Shown: positions 1-6,464 of the stretch, piece after piece
Layout of the letters: each line of letters opens with the position of its first letter
Numbering within the stretch: the first letter of the stretch is position 1
NCBI GenBank assembly: GCA_026417675.1
Contig: JAOACV010000120.1
Coordinates: forward strand, 1 to 7,183
Direction of reading: 5' to 3'
Length of the DNA: 7,183 nucleotides
From: Verrucomicrobiia bacterium
Lineage (GTDB): Bacteria > Verrucomicrobiota > Verrucomicrobiia > CAIQCK01
Made by a program: the position numbers and the translations under genes
The notes under the pieces: generated by a model
What the model saw: the letters and a program-made list of their open reading frames with translations, nothing else
What the model was told of the DNA's origin: nothing
The model's database searches: none

Positions 1-1212
1 CAGTTTCGCGGGCCGAACGGCGACGGAATCTCCGACGCGAAGAACCTGCCGCTGACATGGAGCGAAACGAGCAACGTGGTCTGGAAGACAGCGATTCCCG
101 GCCGCGGCCGTTCCTCGCCGGTGATCCTTGGCGACCGCATCTGGCTGACAACCGCCATCGAGACCAACCCGCGCAATGAGAGGGTTGGCCCCGACCCCTC
201 GACCATCGTGGACCACGTCGAGCAGGGGGTCGTCTGCCTCGACCGCGCGACGGGCAAGCAGCTTTACCATGTGACGCTGTTTCGATCCGACCATCCCCAG
301 CCCGTCCACCAACTCAACAGCTACGCCACGCCCACGCCTGTCGCGGAGCCGGGCAAGCTTTACTGCGACTTTGGCGCGTTCGGCACAGCCTGTCTCGACG
401 CCGCGACGGGCAAGGTGCTGTGGCAGCGCCAGCTCAAGGTGGATCATCAAGTCGGCCCCGGCAGCTCGCCCGTCATCTACAAAGACCTGCTCATCCTCAT
501 GCGCGACGGCCGCGACGAACAATACGTCGCCGCGCTCGACAAACACACCGGCAAGCCCGTTTGGCGAACCGATCGCCCGCCGATCGTGGCCCATATCGGC
601 AACCTGAAGAAATCGTTCAGCACCCCGGTTTTCGTCGAGTCAGGCGGCCGCGCCCAGGTCGTCATGGTCTGCGCGCACTGGTTTGTGTCGCTGGACCCGG
701 CGCCCGGCCGCGAACTCTGGCGCGTCAAGCACGGCACCGGTTTCTCCGTGGCGCCGCGCCCGGTGATCGGGCACGGTTTGGTCTACTGCTGCACCGGCAT
801 GACCCGCCAGCTCTGGGCCGTCCGTCCCGACGGCCAAGGTGATGTTACCGACACGCACGTGGCATGGAAGGCCGCCTCGCAGATTCCCATGATGCCCTCG
901 CCGCTGCTCGTAGGCCGCGAGATTTATACCCTCTCCGATCAGGGCATCGTTACCTGCTACGACGCGCTCGCCGGCGTGGAACTCGGCCAGCGCGCCACCG
1001 GCGGCCCCTGCGGCGCCTCCCCGCTCTACGCCGACGGCCGGATTTATATCATCAACCAAAAAGCCGAGACCACCGTGCTCAAGCCGGGCAAGGAATTGGA
1101 AAAACTCGTCGAGAACAAGCTCGACGGCGCCGTCTTCGCCAGCCCCGCCGCCGTCGGCAACGCCCTTTACATTCGCACCGACACCCATCTCTACTGCGTC
1201 GCGCAGAAGTGA
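1..1212 (+). CDS. PQQ-like beta-propeller repeat protein, 5' end missing
   Basis: The frame is open from the first base and ends with TGA at 1210-1212, giving 403 visible residues. The visible start reads QFRGPNGDG, followed by LPLTWSE and VVWKTAIPGRGRSSPV, the usual opening of the mature PQQ-repeat (PQQ_2, COG1520-like) proteins abundant in Planctomycetota and Verrucomicrobiota. A GTG at 76 lies inside this conserved block and is not the start; the true start and a probable signal peptide lie upstream. Blade-type repeats ending in a D-x-x-x-G-K-x-L/V-W motif recur: CLDRATGKQLY (visible residues about 78-88), CLDAATGKVLW (131-141), ALDKHTGKPVW (178-188), SLDPAPGRELW (230-240) and CYDALAGVEL (319-328). 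The last two are degenerate. The chain ends in SPAAVGNALYIRTDTHLYC, typical of these proteins. The fold is a beta-propeller, probably extracytoplasmic. Family members mostly have no known reaction, and I see no basis for calling it a PQQ-dependent dehydrogenase. The family is firm; the function is unknown. Confidence 0.93.
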   Translation, partial: QFRGPNGDGISDAKNLPLTWSETSNVVWKTAIPGRGRSSPVILGDRIWLTTAIETNPRNERVGPDPSTIVDHVEQGVVCLDRATGKQLYHVTLFRSDHPQPVHQLNSYATPTPVAEPGKLYCDFGAFGTACLDAATGKVLWQRQLKVDHQVGPGSSPVIYKDLLILMRDGRDEQYVAALDKHTGKPVWRTDRPPIVAHIGNLKKSFSTPVFVESGGRAQVVMVCAHWFVSLDPAPGRELWRVKHGTGFSVAPRPVIGHGLVYCCTGMTRQLWAVRPDGQGDVTDTHVAWKAASQIPMMPSPLLVGREIYTLSDQGIVTCYDALAGVELGQRATGGPCGASPLYADGRIYIINQKAETTVLKPGKELEKLVENKLDGAVFASPAAVGNALYIRTDTHLYCVAQK

Positions 1213-1253
1213 GTGGGGCCGCTGCAAGACCGCCTTGCCGGCTCGTGCAGGAG

Positions 1254-1276
1254 GATCGCGTTTTCCGAACGCGACC
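1254..1276. repeat. Dispersed palindrome, copy 1
   Basis: The arms TCGCGTT (1256-1262) and AACGCGA (1268-1274) are perfectly complementary around TTCCG; a T-G pair could close the loop to TCC. The core resembles the palindromes at 5069-5091 and 5114-5134. It lies in the gap between the propeller gene and serA. There is no following T-run, so it does not look like a standard intrinsic terminator. Confidence 0.6.
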
Positions 1277-1321
1277 AATTCGTCCTTCATTGCGTCGGCC
1301 AGCCGGCTCCAACTTTGGCCT

Positions 1322-1349
1322 TTGAACTTCCGGAACGACACACTAGACT
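1322..1349 (+). promoter_or_regulatory. Candidate sigma-70-type promoter of serA
   Basis: TTGAAC (1322-1327) and TAGACT (1344-1349) match the -35 and -10 consensus at four of six positions each or better, with a 16-bp spacer. The spacer contains the 8-bp palindrome TTCCGGAA (1328-1335). A start point about 7 bases after the -10 falls near 1356, only a few bases before the serA ATG at 1360. The bases in between (GCGCCGCCTT) have no Shine-Dalgarno sequence, which fits a leaderless or nearly leaderless mRNA. This is a prediction from sequence only. Confidence 0.5.
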
Positions 1350-1359
1350 GCGCCGCCTT

Positions 1360-2946
1360 ATGAAAGTGCTGATCTGCGACCCGATTTCGCGCCGTGGCAT
1401 TGACGTGCTGCGCCAAGCCAGGGGCGTCGAAGTGGAGGAGCGCCTGGGTCTGAAGGGCGAGGAACTGCTCGCGGCCGTGGCCGACGCCGAGGCGTTGGTG
1501 GTGCGCAGCGAAACCAAGGTCACGCGGCCCGTCATCGAGGCGGCCAAGAAACTGCGCGTCGTGGGCCGCGCCGGCGTCGGCGTGGACAACGTGGACGTGG
1601 AGGCCGCCACCGAACGTGGCGTCATCGTCATGAACACGCCCGGCGGCAACACCATCTCCACCGCCGAGCACACCTTCTCGATGATGATGGCGCTGGCCCG
1701 CAACATCCCGCAGGCGCACAGCACGCTGCACGCGGGCAAGTGGGACCGCAAATCGTATTCGGGCGTTGAGCTATACAACAAAACCCTCGGCATTATCGGC
1801 ACGGGCCGCATCGGTGGCGAGGTCGCGCGGCGCGCCGTCGCCTTCGGCATGCGCGTGCTGGCCTACGACCCCTACCTGACGCTCGCGCGCGCCAAGGCGT
1901 TGCAGGTCGAGATGGTCGAACTGAAGGAACTTTTCGCCCAGTCGGATTTCATCACCATCCATACGCCGATGACCGAGCAGACGCGCGGGTTGATCAACAA
2001 GGCCGCGTTCGACCTGATGAAGCCCGGCGTGCGCATCATCAACTGCGCCCGCGGCGGCCTTGTCGCGGAGATGGACCTGGTCGAGGCGATCAAGTCCGGC
2101 AAGGTCGCCGGGGCGGCGCTCGACGTGTTTGAGACCGAGCCGCTGCCGCCAACCTCGCCGTTGCTGCAACTGCCCAACGTGATCACCACGCCGCACCTCG
2201 GCGCGAGCACGATCGAAGCCCAGGAGAGCGTCGGCATCGAGATCGCCCACGCGGTGATCGAGGCGCTGACCGGCGGCAGCATCCGCAACGCGGTGAACAT
2301 GCCCAGCCTCGACGCCAAGACGCTTTCGCTGTTGCGCCCCTACATCAGCTTCGCCGAAAAGCTCGGCTGTCTGCTCGCGCAAACCGGCCCGCGCCGCTGC
2401 GAGCGGTTGATCGTCCACTACGCCGGGCGCGTCGCCGAGCTGGACACCAACCCGATCACGCGCTCGGCGCTGGTGGGCTTCCTGCGCAGCGCCGAAGGAC
2501 GCGAGGTCAACTTCGTCAGCGCCCCGATCATCGCCAACACCATCGGCGTGCGCACCGAGGAGACGCGATCCAGCGCGCCGAGCGACTACGCGGAACTGAT
2601 CACCCTCGAATCGCGCGCCGGCGACGAGCGAGCGAGTGTCAGCGGGACGTTCTACGGCTCGGTCAACAACCCGCGCATAGTGCGGCTCAACGACACGCCG
2701 GTGGAAGCCGTGCCGAGCGGCGTGCTCTTCATCATGCGGAACAAGGACCGCCCCGGAATCGTGGGCTGGATCGGCACCATCATGGGCAAACACGGTGTCA
2801 ACATCGCCAGCATGAGCTTGGGCCGCGACAAACAGGGCGGCAAAGCGTTGACCATCCTCAACCTCGACAGCGAGCCGCCCGTCGAGCTGATCCAGGCCGC
2901 GCTCGCCGAAAAAGACATCCTCGACGTAAAGGTCGCGACGCTGTGA
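1360..2946 (+). CDS. serA: D-3-phosphoglycerate dehydrogenase, long ACT-containing form
   Basis: The enzyme oxidises 3-phosphoglycerate to 3-phosphohydroxypyruvate with NAD+, the first step of cytosolic serine synthesis. The 528-residue product has the length and layout of the long (Mycobacterium-type) enzyme. Visible are a substrate-binding N-terminal region with GRAGVGVDNVD (69-79), a Rossmann dinucleotide site GIIGTGRIG (144-152) with Asp170 ending the second strand, and the 2-hydroxyacid dehydrogenase catalytic set Arg231 (NCARGG), Glu260 (FETEP) and His279 (TPHLGAST). An intervening domain follows at about 317-450, then a C-terminal ACT domain from about 455 with NKDRPGIVG (461-469) and GVNIASM (479-485), the usual seat of serine feedback control. 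The ATG at 1360 is chosen because MKVLICDPIS is where the family begins. The frame stays open upstream to a GTG at 1213, but those 49 residues are not family-like. No catalytic residue is missing. Identification is very secure. Confidence 0.97.
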   Translation: MKVLICDPISRRGIDVLRQARGVEVEERLGLKGEELLAAVADAEALVVRSETKVTRPVIEAAKKLRVVGRAGVGVDNVDVEAATERGVIVMNTPGGNTISTAEHTFSMMMALARNIPQAHSTLHAGKWDRKSYSGVELYNKTLGIIGTGRIGGEVARRAVAFGMRVLAYDPYLTLARAKALQVEMVELKELFAQSDFITIHTPMTEQTRGLINKAAFDLMKPGVRIINCARGGLVAEMDLVEAIKSGKVAGAALDVFETEPLPPTSPLLQLPNVITTPHLGASTIEAQESVGIEIAHAVIEALTGGSIRNAVNMPSLDAKTLSLLRPYISFAEKLGCLLAQTGPRRCERLIVHYAGRVAELDTNPITRSALVGFLRSAEGREVNFVSAPIIANTIGVRTEETRSSAPSDYAELITLESRAGDERASVSGTFYGSVNNPRIVRLNDTPVEAVPSGVLFIMRNKDRPGIVGWIGTIMGKHGVNIASMSLGRDKQGGKALTILNLDSEPPVELIQAALAEKDILDVKVATL

Positions 2947-2952
2947 AGTTTT

Positions 2953-2974
2953 CCGCGTCACGGCGTTGACGCGG
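2953..2974. other. Stem-loop just downstream of serA
   Basis: CCGCGTCA (2953-2960) and TGACGCGG (2967-2974) form a perfect 8-bp GC-rich stem with a 6-base loop, starting 7 bases after the serA stop. No T-run follows on either strand, so it is at best a non-classical terminator or an mRNA 3'-end stabiliser. The right arm overlaps TTGACG (2966-2971), which could serve as a -35 box for the next gene, but I see no good -10 box at the right distance. Confidence 0.4.
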
Positions 2975-3000
2975 CTGCGTCGCGACCTCACACAAAAGCA

Positions 3001-3044
3001 GGATGGACTACACCTCTCCGTTCGGCTAAACGGAGTCTGCATCC
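3001..3044 (+). other. Two-part stem-loop in the leader of the 640-residue protein gene
   Basis: An inner stem CTCCGTT (3016-3022) / AACGGAG (3029-3035) with a 6-base loop sits inside an outer stem GGATG (3001-3005) / CATCC (3040-3044). The structure ends 20 bases before the ATG and leaves the Shine-Dalgarno sequence free. It could be a leader structure or another dispersed palindrome. It matches no riboswitch I recognise. Confidence 0.35.
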
Positions 3045-3050
3045 GACTGC

Positions 3051-3060
3051 GAGGACAGGA
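3051..3060 (+). promoter_or_regulatory. Shine-Dalgarno sequence deciding the start at 3064
   Basis: GAGGA (3051-3055) lies 8 bases before the ATG at 3064, with a second AGGA (3057-3060) only 3 bases before it. This supports the chosen start and contrasts with serA and the esterase gene, which have no such sequence. Confidence 0.6.
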
Positions 3061-3063
3061 ACC

Positions 3064-4986
3064 ATGAAACGAACGGTAGCGTTGTGCTTGTTGGCCGTGT
3101 GTCTGCCCGCCCTTTTTCTCGCCGCGCATCCGGCCTGCGCGGCGAGCAGGGCCCTTGGCAACGGGTTCAGCGACCACGGCGCGGCCGCGCCGATCAGCCA
3201 CCATCGCGGCACCGTCGCCACGGTGGATGGCGAGGGGCGCAACATCGTCCTGTCGTGGCTCAACGACCATCGCGGCGGCTACGAGCTGCTGCTGATTGAT
3301 GTCGAGGCGGCCAGAGCCGAGGAGCATCCGATGCCGTTCCCGCCGGGCGATCATCCGTTCTCGTCCATCCTGTCGAGCGCCAACAAGTTCTACACGCACT
3401 TCAACAGGCACTTCGTCGAGTTCGACTCGGCCAAGCGCGCGTTCACGTTCTGCCAAAAGACCAAGCCGCAAATGGCGATGAGCATGACCGAGGACGACAA
3501 CGGCGTCATTTGGTCGGCGACCTATCCCAATAGCGGGTTGGTCTCGTTCAACCCGAAGACGCGCGAGTTCAAGGACCACGGCTATCTCAACAAGGAGAAC
3601 TGGGCGCAATACCCGCGCGCCGTCGCGGTGGACGACGCAGGCTGGGTCTATCTCGGCATCGGCTCGACGCGCGGACAGATCGTCGCGTTTGACCCGCAGA
3701 CGGGCAAGGCAACGCCTCTAATACCGGAAGAACAGCGCGTTCACGGCTACACTCCCGTGTATCGCGACATGGACGGCAAGGTTTACGGTGCCGCGGTTCC
3801 CGGAAAATCGGACAACTGGCTGATGCTCTACAAAGGCAAAGCCACGCCCGTGGGCAAGCACCACAAGCAACGACCGAAGCCTTGCATCACCGGCAGCCAA
3901 GGTTTGTTCCACGCAGTGTTTCCCGACGGCAGGCGCATCAAGACTTACGACCTTGTCAACCGCAAGTTCGCCGTCGAAGACCCGAAGACCAGGCAGGCCA
4001 AGGCGTTCAGCTTCGACTACCGGAGCGAGGGTGCCTACATCGTCGGCGCGGCGACCGCGCCCGACGGCACCATCTGCGGCGGCACGGCGTTCCCGATGCG
4101 ATTCTTCAGCTACGACCCGCGCAAGGACGAGTGCATCAACCGTGAGGCTTACGGCCAGTGGAACACCGTGGCGCGGCAGGGCGACCGTTTCTTCATCGGC
4201 GGCTACGGCCACGGGTTCCTGCTCGAATGGGACCCGGCGCGCCCGTGGGCGGGCACCGTGAAAGGCAAGACCGGCTGCAACCCGCTCTATCTGACTGAGT
4301 GCCATCCGACCATCAACCGCCCGCACGACCTGCTGGCGCATCCCGACGGCAAGACACTCGTGATGGCCGGCACGCCCGGCTATGGACTCACGGGCGGCGG
4401 GCTGTTGTTCTGGGACCGCCAGACGCGCACCAGCACGGTGTTGACGCACGAGCAGATCATCCCACAACACTCGACCATGAGTCTTGCGCCGTTGCCGAAC
4501 GGCGAGCTACTCGGCGGCACCACCACCAGCGCCGGCACCGGCGGCGAGCGCAAGGCCAAGGAAGCCGCGCTCTACATCATGGACATGGCCACCAAGCAGG
4601 TCGAATGGCAGCAGGCCGTCTTTCCCGGCGCGCAGGGCTACACCGACCTGTGCGCCGCGTCCGGCGGACTCGTCTATGGCTTCGCCGAGCCGCACCGTTT
4701 TTTCGTCTTCGATCCGGCCGCGCGCAAGGTGATCCACGAACAACTCACCGGGAAAGAGTTCGGCCCGACCGTTTCCCAGCAAGGGCCGCGTGTTTTCGTG
4801 CGCGGCCCGAAGGAGGAAATATACGTCCTGTTCACCAAAGGCATCGCCCGCGTCGAACCGCGCACGTTCCAGATCAAGCTGATCGCGCCATCTCCCGTGC
4901 GTCTTGCCACAGGTGGCGATTACCTCGACGGCCGCATCTACTTCGCCAACGGCTCGCATCTCTACAGCTACAAGCTGCCGGATTGA
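3064..4986 (+). CDS. Exported propeller-like repeat protein of unknown function
   Basis: A 640-residue protein. Residues 1-26 are a classic signal peptide: basic MKR, a hydrophobic core LCLLAVCLPALFLAA, then an A-C-A cleavage site, with mature protein from about Ala27. The Cys at 25 is not in a proper lipobox, so I do not call it a lipoprotein. The rest is built of beta-propeller-like units in which an aromatic or hydrophobic strand ends in D/N-P-x-x-x: SFNPKTREF (161-169), AFDPQTGKA (208-216), SYDPRKDEC (349-357), EWDPARPWA (388-396), FWDRQTRTS (449-457), IMDMATKQV (505-513) and FVFDPAARKV (547-556). A His-rich stretch TECHPTINRPHDLLAHPDGK (411-430), followed by a glycine-rich loop GTPGYGLTGGG (436-446), is the most distinctive part. 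Vgb/NHL-, SMP-30- and polysaccharide-lyase-type propellers have comparable units, but I cannot assign any of these. The reaction, if any, is unknown. Start and reading frame are secure. Confidence 0.85.
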   Translation: MKRTVALCLLAVCLPALFLAAHPACAASRALGNGFSDHGAAAPISHHRGTVATVDGEGRNIVLSWLNDHRGGYELLLIDVEAARAEEHPMPFPPGDHPFSSILSSANKFYTHFNRHFVEFDSAKRAFTFCQKTKPQMAMSMTEDDNGVIWSATYPNSGLVSFNPKTREFKDHGYLNKENWAQYPRAVAVDDAGWVYLGIGSTRGQIVAFDPQTGKATPLIPEEQRVHGYTPVYRDMDGKVYGAAVPGKSDNWLMLYKGKATPVGKHHKQRPKPCITGSQGLFHAVFPDGRRIKTYDLVNRKFAVEDPKTRQAKAFSFDYRSEGAYIVGAATAPDGTICGGTAFPMRFFSYDPRKDECINREAYGQWNTVARQGDRFFIGGYGHGFLLEWDPARPWAGTVKGKTGCNPLYLTECHPTINRPHDLLAHPDGKTLVMAGTPGYGLTGGGLLFWDRQTRTSTVLTHEQIIPQHSTMSLAPLPNGELLGGTTTSAGTGGERKAKEAALYIMDMATKQVEWQQAVFPGAQGYTDLCAASGGLVYGFAEPHRFFVFDPAARKVIHEQLTGKEFGPTVSQQGPRVFVRGPKEEIYVLFTKGIARVEPRTFQIKLIAPSPVRLATGGDYLDGRIYFANGSHLYSYKLPD

Positions 4987-5068
4987 CGCGCGGCAACTCC
5001 CAACTCCAATAGCGCAGCCGCCGACACAGACCCGCAGCTTCTTTGCGCCACAGCTCTGAGCAGAGGCG

Positions 5069-5091
5069 GATCGTGTTCTCCGAACGCGATC
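5069..5091. repeat. Dispersed palindrome, copy 2
   Basis: GATCGTGTTC (5069-5078) and GAACGCGATC (5082-5091) form a 10-bp stem with one G-T pair around the loop TCC. It shares the core TCCGAACGCG with copy 1, and the reverse complement of copy 3 matches 5070-5090 at 18 of 21 positions. The similarity to copy 3 extends outward as GAGG-C/T-GGA on the left side, so the repeat unit is longer than the hairpin. Confidence 0.7.
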
Positions 5092-5113
5092 GGGTTCTCA
5101 CGCCATGACGGTT

Positions 5114-5134
5114 AGCGCGTTCGGAGAACGCGCT
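5114..5134. repeat. Dispersed palindrome, copy 3 (inverted)
   Basis: AGCGCGTTC (5114-5122) and GAACGCGCT (5126-5134) form a perfect 9-bp stem around the loop GGA. The loop reads TCC on the other strand, so this copy is inverted relative to copies 1 and 2. It lies 22 bases from copy 2, giving a head-to-head pair like the paired REP units of other bacteria. Confidence 0.7.
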
Positions 5135-5301
5135 CCACCTCCGGCTTGCACGTGGCGGTTGCGTCCCTTGCGTTGCGGCTACGCCCCGCTGCGAAACAGA
5201 AGAGTCAACGGTTCACCCGTATCGGCAGAGCCGCCCGTCTTACCGCCCTTCGGAGGCTTGGAGTTTGGAGTCCGAAGCTGGGAGCCTCGCCGTTATCCCC
5301 A

Positions 5302-6213
5302 TCACTTCGCCTTCAACAGCCCGCGCGCCCGCATCCACTCGGCGCAGCGTTGCGGCCAGGTGGAGCTGGGTTTGTCGCTGGGGCGCAGGCCGAAGCCGTG
5401 GCCGCCGGTTTCATAGACGTGCAGTTCGGCGGGCACGCCGGCCGCCTTTAACGCCAGCCACATGTAAGGGCTGTTGACGACGTAGCCCTTGTCATCGGCC
5501 GCGGCCACAATGAACATCGGCGGCGTTTGCGCGTTGACGCGAATCTTTGGCGAAAGCTGCGATGGGTTGGCCTTGTCCACGAGGTAGGCGGGATAGACCA
5601 GCGCGGCGAAGTCGGGCCGACAACTGACCTTGTCCACGTCGTCGAGCGGCTCGTAGGCCCGCTGGTCAAAGTTGGTCGCGAGCGCGGCGGTCAGATGGCC
5701 GCCGGCGGAGAAACCGAGGGCACCGATGCGGTGCGGATCGAGGCCCCACTCGGCGGCCTTGCTGCGCACGAGGCTCAGCGCGCGCTGGGCGTCCATCAAC
5801 GGCTGGACCGGCTCCTCGCCCTTGGGCAGGTCGGGCGGGCGCGGCACGCGGTATTTGAGGACGAAGCCGGTGACGCCGATGGAGTTGAGCCACGCGGCGA
5901 CTTCCGTGCCCTCCAAGTCCCACGCGAGGATATTGTAGCCGCCGCCGGGACTGACGAGCACCGCCGCGCCGGTGTCCTTGTCTTTCGCGGGCCGGTAAAC
6001 CGTCAGCGTCGGGCGCGAGACGTTGGTGAGGCGCATGACGGTCTTTTCGCTGACAGCGCGCCCGCCGGGCGGCGTCTGGATTTTCTCCGGACCGATGTCG
6101 CCGATCAGTCCCGGTGGTCTGCCGGGCCAAACATCAAGCACGAGAGGTTCGGCGGCGACGGCGGAGCCGCAGAGGAGACAAAAAGCACAGAGCAACGCGG
6201 AAAGTTTTTTCAT
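5302..6213 (-). CDS. Exported alpha/beta-hydrolase, acetyl-esterase type
   Basis: A 303-residue predicted carboxylester hydrolase of the Aes/COG0657 type, close in motif layout to the BD-FAE-like and acetylxylan-esterase-like hydrolases. Residues 1-20 (MKK, then a hydrophobic core ending A-V-A) are a signal peptide, with mature protein from AEPLVLDVWPGRPPG. The oxyanion segment is SPGGGYN (88-94). The nucleophile elbow GFSAGGH (167-173) gives Ser169, the acid is Asp240 or Asp241 in AAADDKGY, and the base is His272 in ETGGHGFGL, so the triad is complete. The partner region RALSLVRSKAAEWGLDPHRIG (144-164) is typical just before the elbow. It may deacetylate plant or algal polysaccharide; the substrate is inference. 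The ATG at 6213 is chosen because the signal peptide begins there. A second ATG at 6222 would add three residues, and an in-frame extension to 6417 adds an implausible Pro/Arg-rich tail. The gene converges on the 640-residue protein gene. Confidence 0.92.
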   Translation of the reverse strand: MKKLSALLCAFCLLCGSAVAAEPLVLDVWPGRPPGLIGDIGPEKIQTPPGGRAVSEKTVMRLTNVSRPTLTVYRPAKDKDTGAAVLVSPGGGYNILAWDLEGTEVAAWLNSIGVTGFVLKYRVPRPPDLPKGEEPVQPLMDAQRALSLVRSKAAEWGLDPHRIGALGFSAGGHLTAALATNFDQRAYEPLDDVDKVSCRPDFAALVYPAYLVDKANPSQLSPKIRVNAQTPPMFIVAAADDKGYVVNSPYMWLALKAAGVPAELHVYETGGHGFGLRPSDKPSSTWPQRCAEWMRARGLLKAK

Positions 6214-6220
6214 GCCGCGC

Positions 6221-6249
6221 ATTGTGCGCGATGGACCGCGCGCCGGCAA
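6221..6249 (-). promoter_or_regulatory. Candidate promoter of the esterase gene
   Basis: Read on the minus strand, TTGCCG (6249-6244) and CACAAT (6226-6221) are separated by 17 bp, each matching the sigma-70 consensus at four of six positions. The -10-like box ends only 7 bases before the ATG at 6213, with GCGCGGC between and no Shine-Dalgarno sequence. This mirrors the serA arrangement and would again give a leaderless mRNA. The match is modest. Confidence 0.35.
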
Positions 6250-6422
6250 CAACAACGTAGGGTCATTGCCACTAGGCGGTAGTGTTTGTCCGTTGTCAGT
6301 TGCGATCGGTGGAGGCGGTGATCGGGACGCCCGCCCTCGTCGTCCACCACAGCCGCTTTCTGGTTCTTGTGTATTTCCATGCGTGCATTCTGGCGGAGCG
6401 TTGCGTATCGTGGGCACGCTTG

Positions 6423-6446
6423 GCCGTGGCGGAGAACCGCCACGGC
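6423..6446 (+). other. Perfect 10-bp hairpin upstream of the last gene
   Basis: GCCGTGGCGG (6423-6432) and CCGCCACGGC (6437-6446) pair without mismatch around the loop AGAA, 18 bases before the ATG at 6465. The centre CGGAGAAC is shared with palindrome copy 3, although the arms differ. It may be a leader structure or a member of a second dispersed hairpin family. No T-run follows. Confidence 0.6.
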
Positions 6447-6464
6447 GGCCGATTGGAATCGAAT

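Larger units (their letters stand above)
4996..5271. repeat. Imperfect inverted repeat bounding a palindrome-rich segment
   Basis: The reverse complement of 4996-5009 is TTGGAGTTGGGAGT, and 5258-5271 reads TTGGAGTTTGGAGT, so 13 of 14 positions match. The 248-base interior holds palindrome copies 2 and 3 in opposite orientation. The arrangement recalls a small non-autonomous element, but the arms are low-complexity (G, T and A only in this orientation), no target-site duplication is evident, and no transposase is present. Confidence 0.35.
4987..5301. other. Gap between convergent genes; no convincing gene
   Basis: The 315 bases between the stop codons of the 640-residue protein gene and the esterase gene contain two hairpin palindromes (listed separately), a small CTCTG-AG-CAGAG palindrome (5054-5065) and an outer imperfect inverted repeat at 4996-5009 and 5258-5271. 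Open frames that cross it run into the esterase gene on the opposite strand and show no recognisable protein. I see no hairpin followed by a T-run that would end transcription from either side. Confidence 0.6.
6214..6464. other. Divergent gap between the esterase and the last gene; no convincing gene
   Basis: The 251 bases hold the probable esterase promoter, a short inverted repeat CACTA-GGCGG-TAGTG (6270-6284) and the strong hairpin at 6423-6446. Short open frames on the minus strand here (for example from an ATG at 6380) resemble nothing I recognise. I could not identify a good promoter for the rightward gene. Confidence 0.55.

Noticed and set aside
1213..1359. N-terminal extension of serA from a GTG at 1213
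   Set aside because: The extra 49 residues do not look like the family, the GTG directly abuts the previous stop with no ribosome-binding site, and the palindrome and promoter lie inside the stretch.
640..1731. 363-codon minus-strand open frame over the propeller gene and the serA start
   Set aside because: Same reasoning: antisense to two well-supported genes, with a low-complexity translation.
2966..2994. Promoter TTGACG / CACACA for the 640-residue protein gene
   Set aside because: The -35 match is good, but the -10 is poor and the -35 is embedded in a stem-loop arm.
1771..3609. Very long open frame on the minus strand (612 codons) across serA and the next gene
   Set aside because: It lies antisense to a certain serA and a signal-peptide-bearing gene, and its translation is Arg/Ala/Val-rich with no recognisable motif. 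This is the usual shadow in GC-rich DNA.
5105..5416. 103-codon plus-strand open frame starting inside the palindrome pair
   Set aside because: It is Pro/Arg-rich, overlaps the certain esterase gene in antisense, and begins in repeat DNA.
5527..6282. 251-codon plus-strand open frame opposite the esterase gene
   Set aside because: It is antisense to an alpha/beta-hydrolase with a complete catalytic triad and signal peptide; its own translation shows nothing.
6210..6380. Small minus-strand protein (about 56 residues, MEIHKNQKAAVVDDEGG...) as a possible antitoxin-like gene
   Set aside because: Only the first 17 or so residues look protein-like; the rest is Arg/Cys-rich, it has no partner gene, and it covers the esterase promoter and start in another frame.
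6214..6417. 68-residue extension of the esterase upstream of the signal peptide
   Set aside because: It would bury a perfect signal peptide behind a Pro/Arg/Gly-rich segment with no family similarity.
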